Positions 35,796 through 44,250 of a stretch of 64,000 bases of DNA are shown here, in pieces (the stretch's first letter is position 1; each line of letters begins with the position of its first letter). This DNA comes from JAICMB01 sp035295125 (GTDB taxonomy: Bacteria; Acidobacteriota; Terriglobia; Bryobacterales; Bryobacteraceae). The notes below the pieces were generated by a model, which had not been told where the DNA came from, did not search any database, and saw nothing but the letters and a program-made list of their open reading frames with translations. The DNA lies in the NCBI GenBank assembly GCA_035295125.1, contig DATGJP010000063.1, positions 1-64,000 on the forward strand. Direction: 5' to 3'. Position numbers and translations under genes: made by a program.

Positions 35796-35832
35796 AATCG
35801 ACTGCCTGATCCTGTGAAAAGCCACAGGCGAT

Positions 35833-36813
35833 TTAACGTAGCGCGGCGTACCACTTCTCCGCCTGTTCCCTAACGGTTGAGCCGCCGGAATTAAGATAGG
35901 CTCTCATTTGCCTTTTCGCCAAATCCTCGTGACCCTGACGCAGCAGTATCGTGGCGGCGGCCATGTGCGCCTGGGGGAAGCGCTCTTCGGCAATCTTCAG
36001 GTGAGTGAGAGCCTCGGAGTCGTCCTTATTCTGTTCCGCCAGGCTCAACCCCAACAGCAGATGTCCCACCGTATTTCCACTCTCGATTTCGAGTGTCCGG
36101 CGTGCCGCCGCTTCCGCGTCCGAATAGCGTTTCATATCGAAATATGCAGACGTCATGGCGGAGCAGGCTACCGAGGAATGGGGCTCCGCCATCAGCACCT
36201 TTTGGAACTCGTCGATGGCCTTTTCGTTCTGTCCGGTCTTCAGATAGAGCAAGCCGAGATCGCGCCGTGCCGCAAGATAATCCGGATCGATTGCGAGTGT
36301 TTTCTCCAGGTGCTCGATGCCACCATGCATGTCTTTCTTCCGAAGGGCCTTCCCGGCCAGATCCAGCTCATGCTTTGCCTTGCCAGGCACCTTATGGCTC
36401 AACTCTGCCAGTGACACGGTTCCATTGATCGGCCGTTCTTGCGATTGCTCGGGGAGCCGCACACGGATACCGATCCCCATCGCTGTATTCACGAGCTGTT
36501 CGGCGAGCACGTCGCCATTGTCGTTTCGAACGCGCAGCAGGAATTGACCGTGCGGTGTGTCGCGAAACGAGAAATCCCCGTTTCCAGAGGGTGTGGTTGT
36601 TGCTACCGCGGTTTGGCCGCTGGTATTCCAGAGTTCTACCTCCAGTCCGAAGGCGCGCATTCCCGGTGGAAGGTCGATTCTTCCGTACATTTGAGCGTCA
36701 CCATCGAAGGAATCGATGTCGTGGACGCTATGCGGTGAATTTGCGATTTGGGCAAGCAGCATCTTTCCGGCAGGAAAACAGACGAATAGGCACACTAGGA
36801 CACACTTCACCAT
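35833..36813 (-). CDS. Exported TPR protein with N-terminal carboxypeptidase-regulatory-like domain
   Basis: The ATG at 36813 gives 326 aa and a clear signal peptide (MVKCVLVCLFVCFPAGKMLLA). Residues ~35-110 form a beta-sandwich-like domain (AFGLEVELWNTSGQT, GDFSFRDTPHGQFLLRVRND) resembling carboxypeptidase-regulatory/DUF-type domains of exported acidobacterial proteins. The rest is TPR helices, with typical pairs such as IDPDYLAARRDLGLLYLKTG and ALTHLKIAEERFPQAHMAAA. It would act in the periplasm as a scaffold; no partner is apparent. It is in the same strand as the ligase but separated from it by 150 bp including an eroded repeat, so probably separately transcribed. Confidence 0.8.
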   Translation of the reverse strand: MVKCVLVCLFVCFPAGKMLLAQIANSPHSVHDIDSFDGDAQMYGRIDLPPGMRAFGLEVELWNTSGQTAVATTTPSGNGDFSFRDTPHGQFLLRVRNDNGDVLAEQLVNTAMGIGIRVRLPEQSQERPINGTVSLAELSHKVPGKAKHELDLAGKALRKKDMHGGIEHLEKTLAIDPDYLAARRDLGLLYLKTGQNEKAIDEFQKVLMAEPHSSVACSAMTSAYFDMKRYSDAEAAARRTLEIESGNTVGHLLLGLSLAEQNKDDSEALTHLKIAEERFPQAHMAAATILLRQGHEDLAKRQMRAYLNSGGSTVREQAEKWYAALR

Positions 36814-37073
36814 GGAACAATTCCAACTTTCTTCAAACTTGGCCGTTTTTTGGTCTTGCGCTCGCCTCCGTTGCGAACGCAATCGGGTGGCTATTGTGCA
36901 ATTCGCTTGCCACAGACTGGACGAGTGCGTTGTTACTCGTCAGAACGCAAAAACCCCAGTTTTTCGTAGTGAAGTGAAAAAAGGAAAGCGGACTCTTGTT
37001 AACTTGCTGCGCGTGCCGTAACTGCTATGCTTTTTACAACTCCTGGAAGCTTTTTCAAGTCGCCACTTAGACC

Positions 37074-39515
37074 TCACTCATAACGAAGTGCGATCGATGG
37101 GTCCACCCGTGTCGCACGGAGGGCCGGTGCATAACAGGCCGCCGCAGCCGCCAGGACGAGCACGGTGACAACAGATCCGAGAACAACCGGATTACTCGAC
37201 TTCATTTCGAATAGCAGGGATTCGAGAAGGCGTCCGAAGACCAACGCTGCTGCGACACCGATTGCTACCCCAGCGGCCACGGGGCGCATTCCCTGAGTCA
37301 GGACCATGCGCCGTACCCGGTTGACTTCGGCGCCCAGCGCCATGCGGATGCCGATCTCATTGCGGCGTCCGTTCACGGAGTAAGAGATAACGCCGTAGAT
37401 ACCGATCGCGGCGAGGAGTAAAGCCGAGATCGCGAATGCGGTGAGTAACCACATCTGAAAGCGCCGTTGCGAAACGGATTCGTGTACGATCTCGCGCATC
37501 ACTTTCATTTCAGGTACGGGCATTTCGGAATCGATTGACCATATCGCGGATCGCACGGCGGCGGCAACGGAGGAAGGATCCTGTGCAGTGCGCACTACCA
37601 ACACAATGCCCGTCTCGCTCTGTCTCCAGTACGGCTCATAAACCATGAGCGGCGGTGTACGATCCATGACTGTTCGCGTATCGGGCACGATTCCGATCAC
37701 CTCTGCCCAAGGGGAGTCATCGTCGTTGGAACGGATTCGTTTGCCGATAGCCTGCTGACCCGGCCAGATCCGCGCTGCAGTGGAGGCGGACACGATTGCC
37801 ACATCACGAGTATGATCTGCCTCGGTGCAGTCACGCCCCCGGATGACGGGGATGCCCATCGCTGAGAAGTAACCCGGACTGATAAAGCGGAAATTGGCGG
37901 TGGGGCGTTGAAACATCGGGCGATGGTCGTCCTCCCGCGTAATCATGCCGACCCAGGTTTCGCCCTGTAGAGGCAGAGCTGTGCTGAGCCCCGCTGCTTC
38001 TACCCCGGGCAGGCGACGGAGCGCGGGCAGCATGCGGTCAAAAAAGTCGCTGCGCTGTTTGCTGCCATGGTATTTGGTTCCGGGGAGGTTCAAGCTGGCA
38101 GTCAAAACATGGTCGGGCTGGAAGCCCTGGTCGATTCCGAGCAGTCGCAGGAAGCTCCCCACCAGCAGCCCGGCAACGATGAGTAACGCGGCGCTTAAGG
38201 CGACTTCGGTTCCGACCAGTACTTCCGAAAGACGCAACCGCTGCCGCCCGTGCGTGATTGTCCGCCCGCCGGTCCTTAGGACGTCCTGAGGCGAAGAGTG
38301 CGCCGCGCGCCACGCGGGAATTACGCCAAACAGCAGACCCGACGAGAACGAGATCGCCAGGGCGAACAGCAAGGCCCGCATATCAAGGTGGACCTCGTTG
38401 AGGCGAGGAATATCCACGGGCGCGGATGCGATGAACGCACGGACCGCCACGTATGCGAGCGCCACACCCGCGAGGCCGCCCGTTAACGACAGGCCGATGC
38501 TCTCGGTCAGCACCTGTCTGATCATCCGCCATTGGCTCGCGCCTAAAGCCGACCTGACTGCCATTTCGCGCTGCCGTGCGGCGGCCCGAGCGAGCATGAG
38601 GTTGCCCAGGTTGACACACATGATGAGCAACACCATGCCTATAGCGCCGAGGAGCAGGAGTAACCCACGCCGCGAACCCGAGACGAGCTGGTCTTGAAGG
38701 CTGTTGACGACGGCCCGGAATTCCATCCCGGCAGTGTTGGCCTGCTTCGTGAGGTCGGCCTCGATGGTATTGAGATCGGTTAGCCCTTGTTCCCGGGTCG
38801 CACCGGGTTTAAGGCGTCCGAGAACCGTGTAATTAAAATTGTCTTGTAGCTTGCTTCGATCGAGCGCCAGAGGCTTCAGAACGTCTACGTCTCTTAATCC
38901 TGTGCCGCCGATCGGGGCGAGGAGGTCGGGGCGGGGGAAATGGAAATCAGCCGGCAGCACGCCTGCGATCACGTGCGGGTTGCCATCCAGCACGATCGTC
39001 CGGCCGAGCACTCCGGTGTCACCATGAAAGCGCCGCTGCCAAACGGCGGCACTCAGCAGGACCACGCGGTTGTTCTTCGGTTCGTCGTCCGCTGCGGTGA
39101 AATCACGCCCCAGAAAAGGCTTTACACCAAGTAGAGGTAGCGTGTTGGACGAGACTAACTCGGTTTTGAGACGCTCGGGCGGCCCATCGCCCGACGTCAG
39201 GTTGAGAGCGCCATCCTGCATGATTGCGAGATCGGCGAACGTGCGCGTGCGTTCGCGCCACGCATAGTAGTGGGCGGCATTCACAGGTATGCGGGGGTAG
39301 AGATGGCTGTACTGCGGAATCATCTCGGAAAGAGCCATCAACTGCTCGGGATTTTCATAGGGTAACGGACGGAACAGGACAGCATCCGCGACTGAAAACA
39401 CCGCCGTGTTGGCCGCGATACCGATGGCGAGAATCGCAATGGAGGCAATGGTGAAACCCGGATTCTGCCGCAGGGTGCGCAAGGCCAGACGAGCGTCGCC
39501 TGAGAGTGTGTCCAT
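37074..39515 (-). CDS. ADOP-family ABC permease (MacB/FtsX-like)
   Basis: The 813 aa protein is the fourth intact ADOP of the window. It begins DARLALRTLRQNPGFTIASI, has FRPLPYENPEQLMALSEM after the first helix, two periplasmic MacB domains, and FtsX helices containing ARQREMAVRSALGASQW and NGRRNEIGIRMALGAEVN. The C-terminus ends in TRVDPSIALRYE. It shares the fold with the other three but is no closer to any of them by inspection. No PadR or ATPase gene is adjacent. A 260-bp spacer separates it from the TPR gene; this holds AT-richer sequence consistent with a promoter of the TPR gene. Confidence 0.92.
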   Translation of the reverse strand: MDTLSGDARLALRTLRQNPGFTIASIAILAIGIAANTAVFSVADAVLFRPLPYENPEQLMALSEMIPQYSHLYPRIPVNAAHYYAWRERTRTFADLAIMQDGALNLTSGDGPPERLKTELVSSNTLPLLGVKPFLGRDFTAADDEPKNNRVVLLSAAVWQRRFHGDTGVLGRTIVLDGNPHVIAGVLPADFHFPRPDLLAPIGGTGLRDVDVLKPLALDRSKLQDNFNYTVLGRLKPGATREQGLTDLNTIEADLTKQANTAGMEFRAVVNSLQDQLVSGSRRGLLLLLGAIGMVLLIMCVNLGNLMLARAAARQREMAVRSALGASQWRMIRQVLTESIGLSLTGGLAGVALAYVAVRAFIASAPVDIPRLNEVHLDMRALLFALAISFSSGLLFGVIPAWRAAHSSPQDVLRTGGRTITHGRQRLRLSEVLVGTEVALSAALLIVAGLLVGSFLRLLGIDQGFQPDHVLTASLNLPGTKYHGSKQRSDFFDRMLPALRRLPGVEAAGLSTALPLQGETWVGMITREDDHRPMFQRPTANFRFISPGYFSAMGIPVIRGRDCTEADHTRDVAIVSASTAARIWPGQQAIGKRIRSNDDDSPWAEVIGIVPDTRTVMDRTPPLMVYEPYWRQSETGIVLVVRTAQDPSSVAAAVRSAIWSIDSEMPVPEMKVMREIVHESVSQRRFQMWLLTAFAISALLLAAIGIYGVISYSVNGRRNEIGIRMALGAEVNRVRRMVLTQGMRPVAAGVAIGVAAALVFGRLLESLLFEMKSSNPVVLGSVVTVLVLAAAAACYAPALRATRVDPSIALRYE

Positions 39516-39627
39516 GCCGAGTATTACGGGCGAGTATGGCTAAGAGTTCCCGAAAGTGGGTAGCTTAGGTCACAGTTTCGGAGTAACCCACTCAAACGCG
39601 CGGAGTCCCACAAGTAGACGTGGTTTT

Positions 39628-39921
39628 ATGAGTAAACTTCTTCATATCGCCCTTGTCGCCGGGATGGCGGTTCCCCTCGCAATCGCCCAGAGCAGCACGC
39701 AGGTACCTCCTCCTCCACAAACGCCTCCGGCTACTACGCCGCAAACCCCCGGGAGCCATCCGGCTCCCGGACAGCCGGGTTCTCCATCCAGGACGAATCC
39801 GCAGAATCCGAGCAATCCGAATCAGACCACTACTACGAGGTCCCGCAGAACGCGGATGCGCCGTAACCCCAGCACGACCAGTACGACGAACCCGCAGCGT
39901 ACGACAACCGGACAGAGTTAG
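39628..39921 (+). CDS. Small exported Pro/Thr/Gln-rich protein
   Basis: From the ATG at 39628 a 97 aa protein is encoded: a signal peptide (MSKLLHIALVAGMAVPLAIA) and then a low-complexity segment dominated by Pro, Thr, Asn, Arg and Ser (VPPPPQTPPATTPQTPGS, TTSTTNPQRTTTGQS) with a basic cluster in the middle. Such proteins are often unstructured exported linkers; no family is recognised. No Shine-Dalgarno is obvious. It is divergent from the ADOP gene and 53 bp before the aldehyde dehydrogenase. I judge it real because of the clean signal peptide, but it is a weak prediction. Confidence 0.5.
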   Translation: MSKLLHIALVAGMAVPLAIAQSSTQVPPPPQTPPATTPQTPGSHPAPGQPGSPSRTNPQNPSNPNQTTTTRSRRTRMRRNPSTTSTTNPQRTTTGQS

Positions 39922-39974
39922 TCTAAGACGCTGACTCGCTCGTGAAATTGAGTCCGTGTTAGCTACCATGAACG

Positions 39975-41339
39975 GTGTCTCTCCAAAGCATTAACCCGGC
40001 AACCGGTGAGATCCTCGCGAAAATCCCCGCGCATGATGATGCGGAGGTCGTCCGGCGATTGGAAATGGCGCGGACGACCTTCCGCCAGTATCGGTGGACA
40101 TCCTTTTCCGATCGCGCCCGCTGGCTGACCCGCGCGGCTGAAATTCTCGAAACCCAAAAAGACCGCTTCGCGCGGCTGATGACGCTCGAGATGGGAAAGC
40201 CGATCAAGGCGGCGGGCGATGAAGCGCTCAAGTGCGCGCTGGGATGCCGCTATTACGTCGAACACGGCGAGCAGGCGCTTGCCGACGAGGTGGTCGCAAC
40301 AAATGCCGGCAAGAGCTATGTGTGCTTTCAACCCCTGGGGCCGGTTCTCGCGATCATGCCCTGGAATTTCCCGTTCTGGCAGGTGTTCCGGTTTGCAGCT
40401 CCGGCATTGATGGCAGGAAACGTCGGGCTACTCAAGCACGCTTCCAACGTCCCGCAATGCGCTGTTGCCATTGAGGACATTTTCCGTGAGGCCGGCTTTC
40501 CGGATGGTGCATTTCAGACGCTCCTGATTGATTCCAGCAGGGTGCCAAAGATTCTGGCCGACCCGCGGATTGTGGCCGCAACATTGACCGGCAGTGAAGC
40601 CGCAGGGTCGGCAGTGGGGGCGGAAGCAGGGCGGCAGATCAAGAAGACTGTGCTGGAGCTTGGGGGTAGCGATCCGTTTATCGTTATGCCGACCGCGGAT
40701 CTTGATGCTGCTGTACGAACCGCGGTCACTGCCAGGACCATCAACAATGGCCAGTCGTGCATCGCGGCGAAACGGTTTATCGTGGCGGAGCCGATCTATG
40801 AGACATTCCGCGAGCGGTTTGTCCAAGGCATGCAGTCGCTGAAGGTTGGCAACCCGCTGGACCCATCAACCGACGTCGGTCCGCTGGCGACGGCGAAGGT
40901 TCTGTCGGACCTGGAAGACCAGGTGCAGCGAGCGGTCGGGGCAGGCGCGCGAGTTTTGACGGGTGGGCAGCGCATCGGAGATCGCGGGAATTTCTATGCG
41001 CCAACTGTGCTCGAAGGAGTCACCAGCAACTCACCCATCTATAGCGACGAGATCTTCGGGCCAGTGGCGCAGCTCTTTCGAGTGGCTGATGTTGACTCCG
41101 CCATTGAACTGGCGAACGACACGCCATTCGGCCTGGGATCAAGCGCCTGGACCAACGACCCGGCCGAGCGGGCCAGGTTCATCAATGAACTGGAGGCAGG
41201 CCAGGTCTTCATTAATGCCATGGTTGCCTCCGATCCGCGGGTGCCGTTCGGCGGCGTGAAGCGGTCGGGCTACGGTCGCGAGTTAAGTTGGCACGGCATT
41301 CGCGAGTTTGTGAATGCGAAAACCGTCTGGCTCAAATGA
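39975..41339 (+). CDS. NAD(P)-dependent aldehyde dehydrogenase (succinate-semialdehyde dehydrogenase-like)
   Basis: The 454 aa enzyme starts at a GTG and has the standard aldehyde dehydrogenase fold. The active-site Glu lies in LELGGSDP (E228) and the nucleophile in NNGQSCIAAKR (C262); the N-terminal motif INPATGEIL and MPWNFPFWQVFRFAAPALMAGN are typical of the semialdehyde/SSADH branch. It oxidises an aldehyde to the acid using NAD or NADP; succinate semialdehyde is the likely substrate by family, not proven. It ends 3 bp before the stop of the convergent MBL-fold gene, a tight arrangement. Confidence 0.93.
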   Translation: MSLQSINPATGEILAKIPAHDDAEVVRRLEMARTTFRQYRWTSFSDRARWLTRAAEILETQKDRFARLMTLEMGKPIKAAGDEALKCALGCRYYVEHGEQALADEVVATNAGKSYVCFQPLGPVLAIMPWNFPFWQVFRFAAPALMAGNVGLLKHASNVPQCAVAIEDIFREAGFPDGAFQTLLIDSSRVPKILADPRIVAATLTGSEAAGSAVGAEAGRQIKKTVLELGGSDPFIVMPTADLDAAVRTAVTARTINNGQSCIAAKRFIVAEPIYETFRERFVQGMQSLKVGNPLDPSTDVGPLATAKVLSDLEDQVQRAVGAGARVLTGGQRIGDRGNFYAPTVLEGVTSNSPIYSDEIFGPVAQLFRVADVDSAIELANDTPFGLGSSAWTNDPAERARFINELEAGQVFINAMVASDPRVPFGGVKRSGYGRELSWHGIREFVNAKTVWLK

Positions 41340-41342
41340 GCG

Positions 41343-42287
41343 TCAGTCGTGCGGGAGGGCGCCGATGGGTTTTTTCTCGGTGATCTCCTTATAAGCGTCG
41401 CGGACCTGTCCAGCAAGACCGGGGCCGACCCAGTTCTTTACATTGTCCGGTAAGTGAACGCTCGCGACAGCCTCGTCAGCCTTCTTTCCACTGTCGACCG
41501 CTGCTTTGACTGCATCGTGCAGCGCGACCATGAAGGCACGCTGTCCTTCGAGGATTTCGCGGCCGCCACTTGGACCGTGACCGGGTAGCACGTGTTCGAC
41601 GTCCAGTTTCATCGCGCCATCCATCACCTTCGGCCAGTTTCCGATGTTGCCGTCGGCGGTGTAGTTGTAGGGTCCGTTCACAGCCGCGTCGCCACTGCAG
41701 AGGACCTTCTCCTTCGGCAGGTAAACAAATCCGTCACCCCGCGTGTGCGCCCAACCGAAGAATCGGAATTCCACGCGGCGAGAACCGTCGGTCATGACGT
41801 AGGGACTCTTCGAAAACGTCTGCTGGGGCGGCTGCACCGTATCCTGGTGCATATCCCGAACGTCTTCGCGCTGCTTCGATGCCGCCTGCCAGCGCTTTGG
41901 CTCATAGCGCTTCATTTCTTCCGCCACACCGACGTAGGCGATGGTGACGGCGCCCATCTGCGTCCAAACCGCGTTGCCGTAGGAATGGTCCCCGTGATGG
42001 TGGGTGTCGAAGACGTACTTCACAGGCTTGGAGGACACCTTTTTGGCGTCTTCGAGCACGGCCCTTGCGCCGCTTGGGAAGTTCGCATCGACGACGATGA
42101 GATGATCCTTCATCTCGATGATCGCGTTGTTGCAGTGGCCGGCGTGTTCGATGTCCCCTTCGCGGAACCAGACCCCATCGGCAATTTTCTTGAGCGTGTT
42201 CGGCTGAGCATCGCTTCGCGTCACGACAAACCCCAGCGACAGCACAGCCAAAAACCCGGCGGATAACCACAAGCGGGCGTTTTTCAT
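41343..42287 (-). CDS. Exported metallo-beta-lactamase-fold hydrolase
   Basis: The 314 aa protein begins with a signal peptide (MKNARLWLSAGFLAVLSLG). It carries the metal-binding motif FDTHHHGDHSYGNA, the Asp/His ligands in LCSGDAAVNG and PGHGPSGG near the C-terminal end of the domain. Members of this group include quorum-signal lactonases, SoxH-like sulfur enzymes and hydrolases of unknown substrate; it is exported, so it acts in the periplasm. It starts at the internal ATG, not at the first ATG (to 42329), because the residues before it are not signal-like. It is divergent from ispG and an inverted repeat lies directly upstream of its start codon. Confidence 0.85.
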   Translation of the reverse strand: MKNARLWLSAGFLAVLSLGFVVTRSDAQPNTLKKIADGVWFREGDIEHAGHCNNAIIEMKDHLIVVDANFPSGARAVLEDAKKVSSKPVKYVFDTHHHGDHSYGNAVWTQMGAVTIAYVGVAEEMKRYEPKRWQAASKQREDVRDMHQDTVQPPQQTFSKSPYVMTDGSRRVEFRFFGWAHTRGDGFVYLPKEKVLCSGDAAVNGPYNYTADGNIGNWPKVMDGAMKLDVEHVLPGHGPSGGREILEGQRAFMVALHDAVKAAVDSGKKADEAVASVHLPDNVKNWVGPGLAGQVRDAYKEITEKKPIGALPHD

Positions 42288-42288
42288 G

Positions 42289-42312
42289 GTGTTGTTCGCG
42301 ATTGTACAACAC
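42289..42312. promoter_or_regulatory. Inverted repeat GTGTTGT-N10-ACAACAC in a divergent promoter region
   Basis: Two perfect 7-bp arms (42289-42295 and 42306-42312) flank 10 bp. The dyad is 1 bp from the ATG of the MBL-fold gene and upstream of a TAAAAT (42321-42326) and the ribosome site of ispG. It has the geometry of a transcription-factor operator and could coordinate both genes. The binding protein is unknown. Confidence 0.5.
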
Positions 42313-42344
42313 GGGACTGTTAAAATCATGGTTTCAGGAGGATT

Positions 42345-43586
42345 ATGGGTCCTATTCAGCGTCGTGTCTCAGTGCCGGTGTCGATTGGAGGGGTACAGGT
42401 TGGCGGCTTGAACCCCATCGTTGTCCAATCGATGACCAATACCGACACCGCGGACGTAATGTCGACTGTAAACCAGACCATGGCGCTCGCCGCTGCCGGG
42501 TCGGAGCTGGTGCGTGTCACCGTCAACACCGAGGCGGCCGCCGCGGCGGTTCCGAAGATCGTCGAAACACTCGACAAATTCGGTGTCCGCGTTCCTATCA
42601 TCGGCGATTTTCATTACAACGGGCACATCCTGCTGAAGAAGTATCCCGAGTGCGCGCGCGCGTTGGCGAAGTACCGCATCAACCCGGGGAACGTGAACAT
42701 CGGCAAGAAGCACGATGACAACTTCCGGACCATGATCGAGGCGGCAATCGAGTATGACCGGCCGGTGCGCATCGGCGTAAACTGGGGCTCGCTCGACCAG
42801 GCGCTGCTGACCCGCATGATGGATGAGAATTCCAAGCTGCCGAATCCACTGGACGCGAAACAGGTCATGATGAATGCCATTGTCGCGAGCGCATTGTTTT
42901 CGGCGGAGTCGGCAGAGCGGCATGGGCTGCCGCGCAACCGTATCATCCTCAGCGCGAAAGTCAGTGGCGTCCAGGATCTGATTGAGGTGTATCGGATGCT
43001 GGCGGCGAAGTGCGTGTATGCCCTGCATCTCGGTTTGACAGAGGCCGGACTGGGTTCGAAGGGCATCGTCGCGACGACAGCGGCTTTGTCGGTCCTGCTT
43101 CAGGAAGGGATCGGCGATACGATTCGGGCGTCGCTCACGCCGCTTCCGAACGGCGACAGGACCGACGAAGTCATCGTTTGCCAGCAGATCCTCCAGGCGC
43201 TGGAGCTTCGCCGCTTTACTCCGCAGGTGACGGCATGTCCGGGGTGCGGCCGCACTACCAGCACGTTCTTCCAGGACATGGCGGACCAGATCCAGACCTA
43301 TCTGCGCGAGCAGATGCCGGTGTGGAAGAGCCGCTACGTCGGGGTCGAGGAGATGAAAGTTGCGGTCATGGGATGCGTCGTAAATGGACCCGGCGAATCC
43401 AAGCATTCGAACATCGGCATTTCGCTGCCGGGAACTTTCGAGGAGCCGGTCGCGCCGGTATATGTGGATGGGAAGCTGTCGACCACGCTCCGCGGAGACC
43501 ATATTGTGGCCGAGTTTATTACGATTCTGAACAATTACGTTGAACGTCGGTATGTTGCGCAGGTGGCGGAGACGGTGCCGGTTTAG
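42345..43586 (+). CDS. ispG: (E)-4-hydroxy-3-methylbut-2-enyl-diphosphate synthase (flavodoxin)
   Basis: The 413 aa protein is IspG (GcpE), which converts methylerythritol cyclodiphosphate to HMBPP in the MEP isoprenoid pathway using a [4Fe-4S] cluster. All three cluster cysteines are present: C298 and C301 in TACPGCGRT and C344 in VMGCVVNGPGES, with the cluster-binding Glu E351. The N-terminal TIM barrel is typical (PVSIGGVQVGG ... VVQSMTNTDTADV). AGGAGG lies 3 nt before the ATG, a strong ribosome site. It is monocistronic here: ispC and ispH are not nearby. Electrons would come from ferredoxin or flavodoxin. Confidence 0.96.
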   Translation: MGPIQRRVSVPVSIGGVQVGGLNPIVVQSMTNTDTADVMSTVNQTMALAAAGSELVRVTVNTEAAAAAVPKIVETLDKFGVRVPIIGDFHYNGHILLKKYPECARALAKYRINPGNVNIGKKHDDNFRTMIEAAIEYDRPVRIGVNWGSLDQALLTRMMDENSKLPNPLDAKQVMMNAIVASALFSAESAERHGLPRNRIILSAKVSGVQDLIEVYRMLAAKCVYALHLGLTEAGLGSKGIVATTAALSVLLQEGIGDTIRASLTPLPNGDRTDEVIVCQQILQALELRRFTPQVTACPGCGRTTSTFFQDMADQIQTYLREQMPVWKSRYVGVEEMKVAVMGCVVNGPGESKHSNIGISLPGTFEEPVAPVYVDGKLSTTLRGDHIVAEFITILNNYVERRYVAQVAETVPV

Positions 43587-43740
43587 GAGTGGTTATGCCA
43601 AACCGCCTGCGAGCCAAGGGGGGCAGGCATTCAGCCAGGCATTCAGTCTGCCCGACTTCTGCCCAGAGCGAGTTAGCGCGGAGAGAACAGGCGATTATAG
43701 AACGGAAGCGGAGCCGCCCGAACTGGGGAGACGGCTGCGC

Positions 43741-43866
43741 ATGATTACCGAGAAGATTGCTTCCTCAGGCGAGCAATTGCTGACGCTCAGTCAGCTCGAA
43801 CGAGAACTGGCGGAGCGAGCGTGGCGGATTGCGGTAAGCCCAAATCGTCCGAACATTTCTCGATAG
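43741..43866 (+). CDS. Possible short antitoxin-like ORF or gene remnant
   Basis: The 318-bp interval between ispG and the frameshifted VOC gene holds one weak candidate. From the ATG at 43741 a 41 aa peptide reads MITEKIASSGEQLLTLSQLE followed by RELAERA. Just upstream in frame are ELGRRLR codons without a start. This resembles the N-terminal part of small antitoxin-type proteins that begin ALGERLRxIRxxIxxSGxPLL and continue with a D/E-rich ExERxxAER. No toxin gene, ribosome site or full-length copy is evident. It may be a decayed antitoxin or a chance match; the rest of 43587-43904 shows nothing else I can name apart from a short poly-G tract near 43618. Confidence 0.25.
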   Translation: MITEKIASSGEQLLTLSQLERELAERAWRIAVSPNRPNISR

Positions 43867-43904
43867 GTGTTCTTTAGAACAAGGACAATGAGACGCCTCG
43901 AGCG

Positions 43905-44250
43905 TCAGGGTATGGGTGGCCGTTCATGCCGCGGCTGGTAGACTCCCAGCTTTCCGCCGCCGGGAAGCGATACTTTCGTGAGTAGCCCCCATGGCTGCTT
44001 CGTCAGCTCGGCGCATGCGATCCCCTGCTTCTCCATCTCACGGGTAAACGTCGCGATATCGTCACATCAGGTAGAACTCGTGGACGTCGTTCTCCTCCGA
44101 AGGATGTACCGCCACCTCCGCCGGCGGCAGTCCGAAGATTAGCCATCCATGCCCTACATCCACATGCGGCAGGCGGAGCACATCGCGCAGGAACGCGCGG
44201 TCCGCCTCCGGATTCGTGCTGTAAATGATGGAATGCGCGCCGCTGATCAT
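43905..44250 (-). pseudogene. Frameshifted VOC/glyoxalase-fold gene
   Basis: From the ATG at 44250 the frame reads MISGAHSIIYSTNPEADRAF and continues to VHEFYLM, then stops at 44062-44064. In another frame the sequence carries on as DDIATFTREMEKQGIACAEL and KVSLPGGGKLGVYQPRH, the normal second half of a VOC domain, to a stop at 43905-43907. A loss of two bases (or a gain of one) near 44060-44066 explains the break. The family member would be about 115 aa. The ATG overlaps the SRPBCC stop by 4 bp, so it was once a coupled operon gene. The change could be a genuine inactivation or a sequencing/assembly error. Confidence 0.85.

Noticed and set aside
42369..43502. 377 aa frame antisense to ispG
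   Set aside because: A shadow; ispG is unambiguous on the plus strand.
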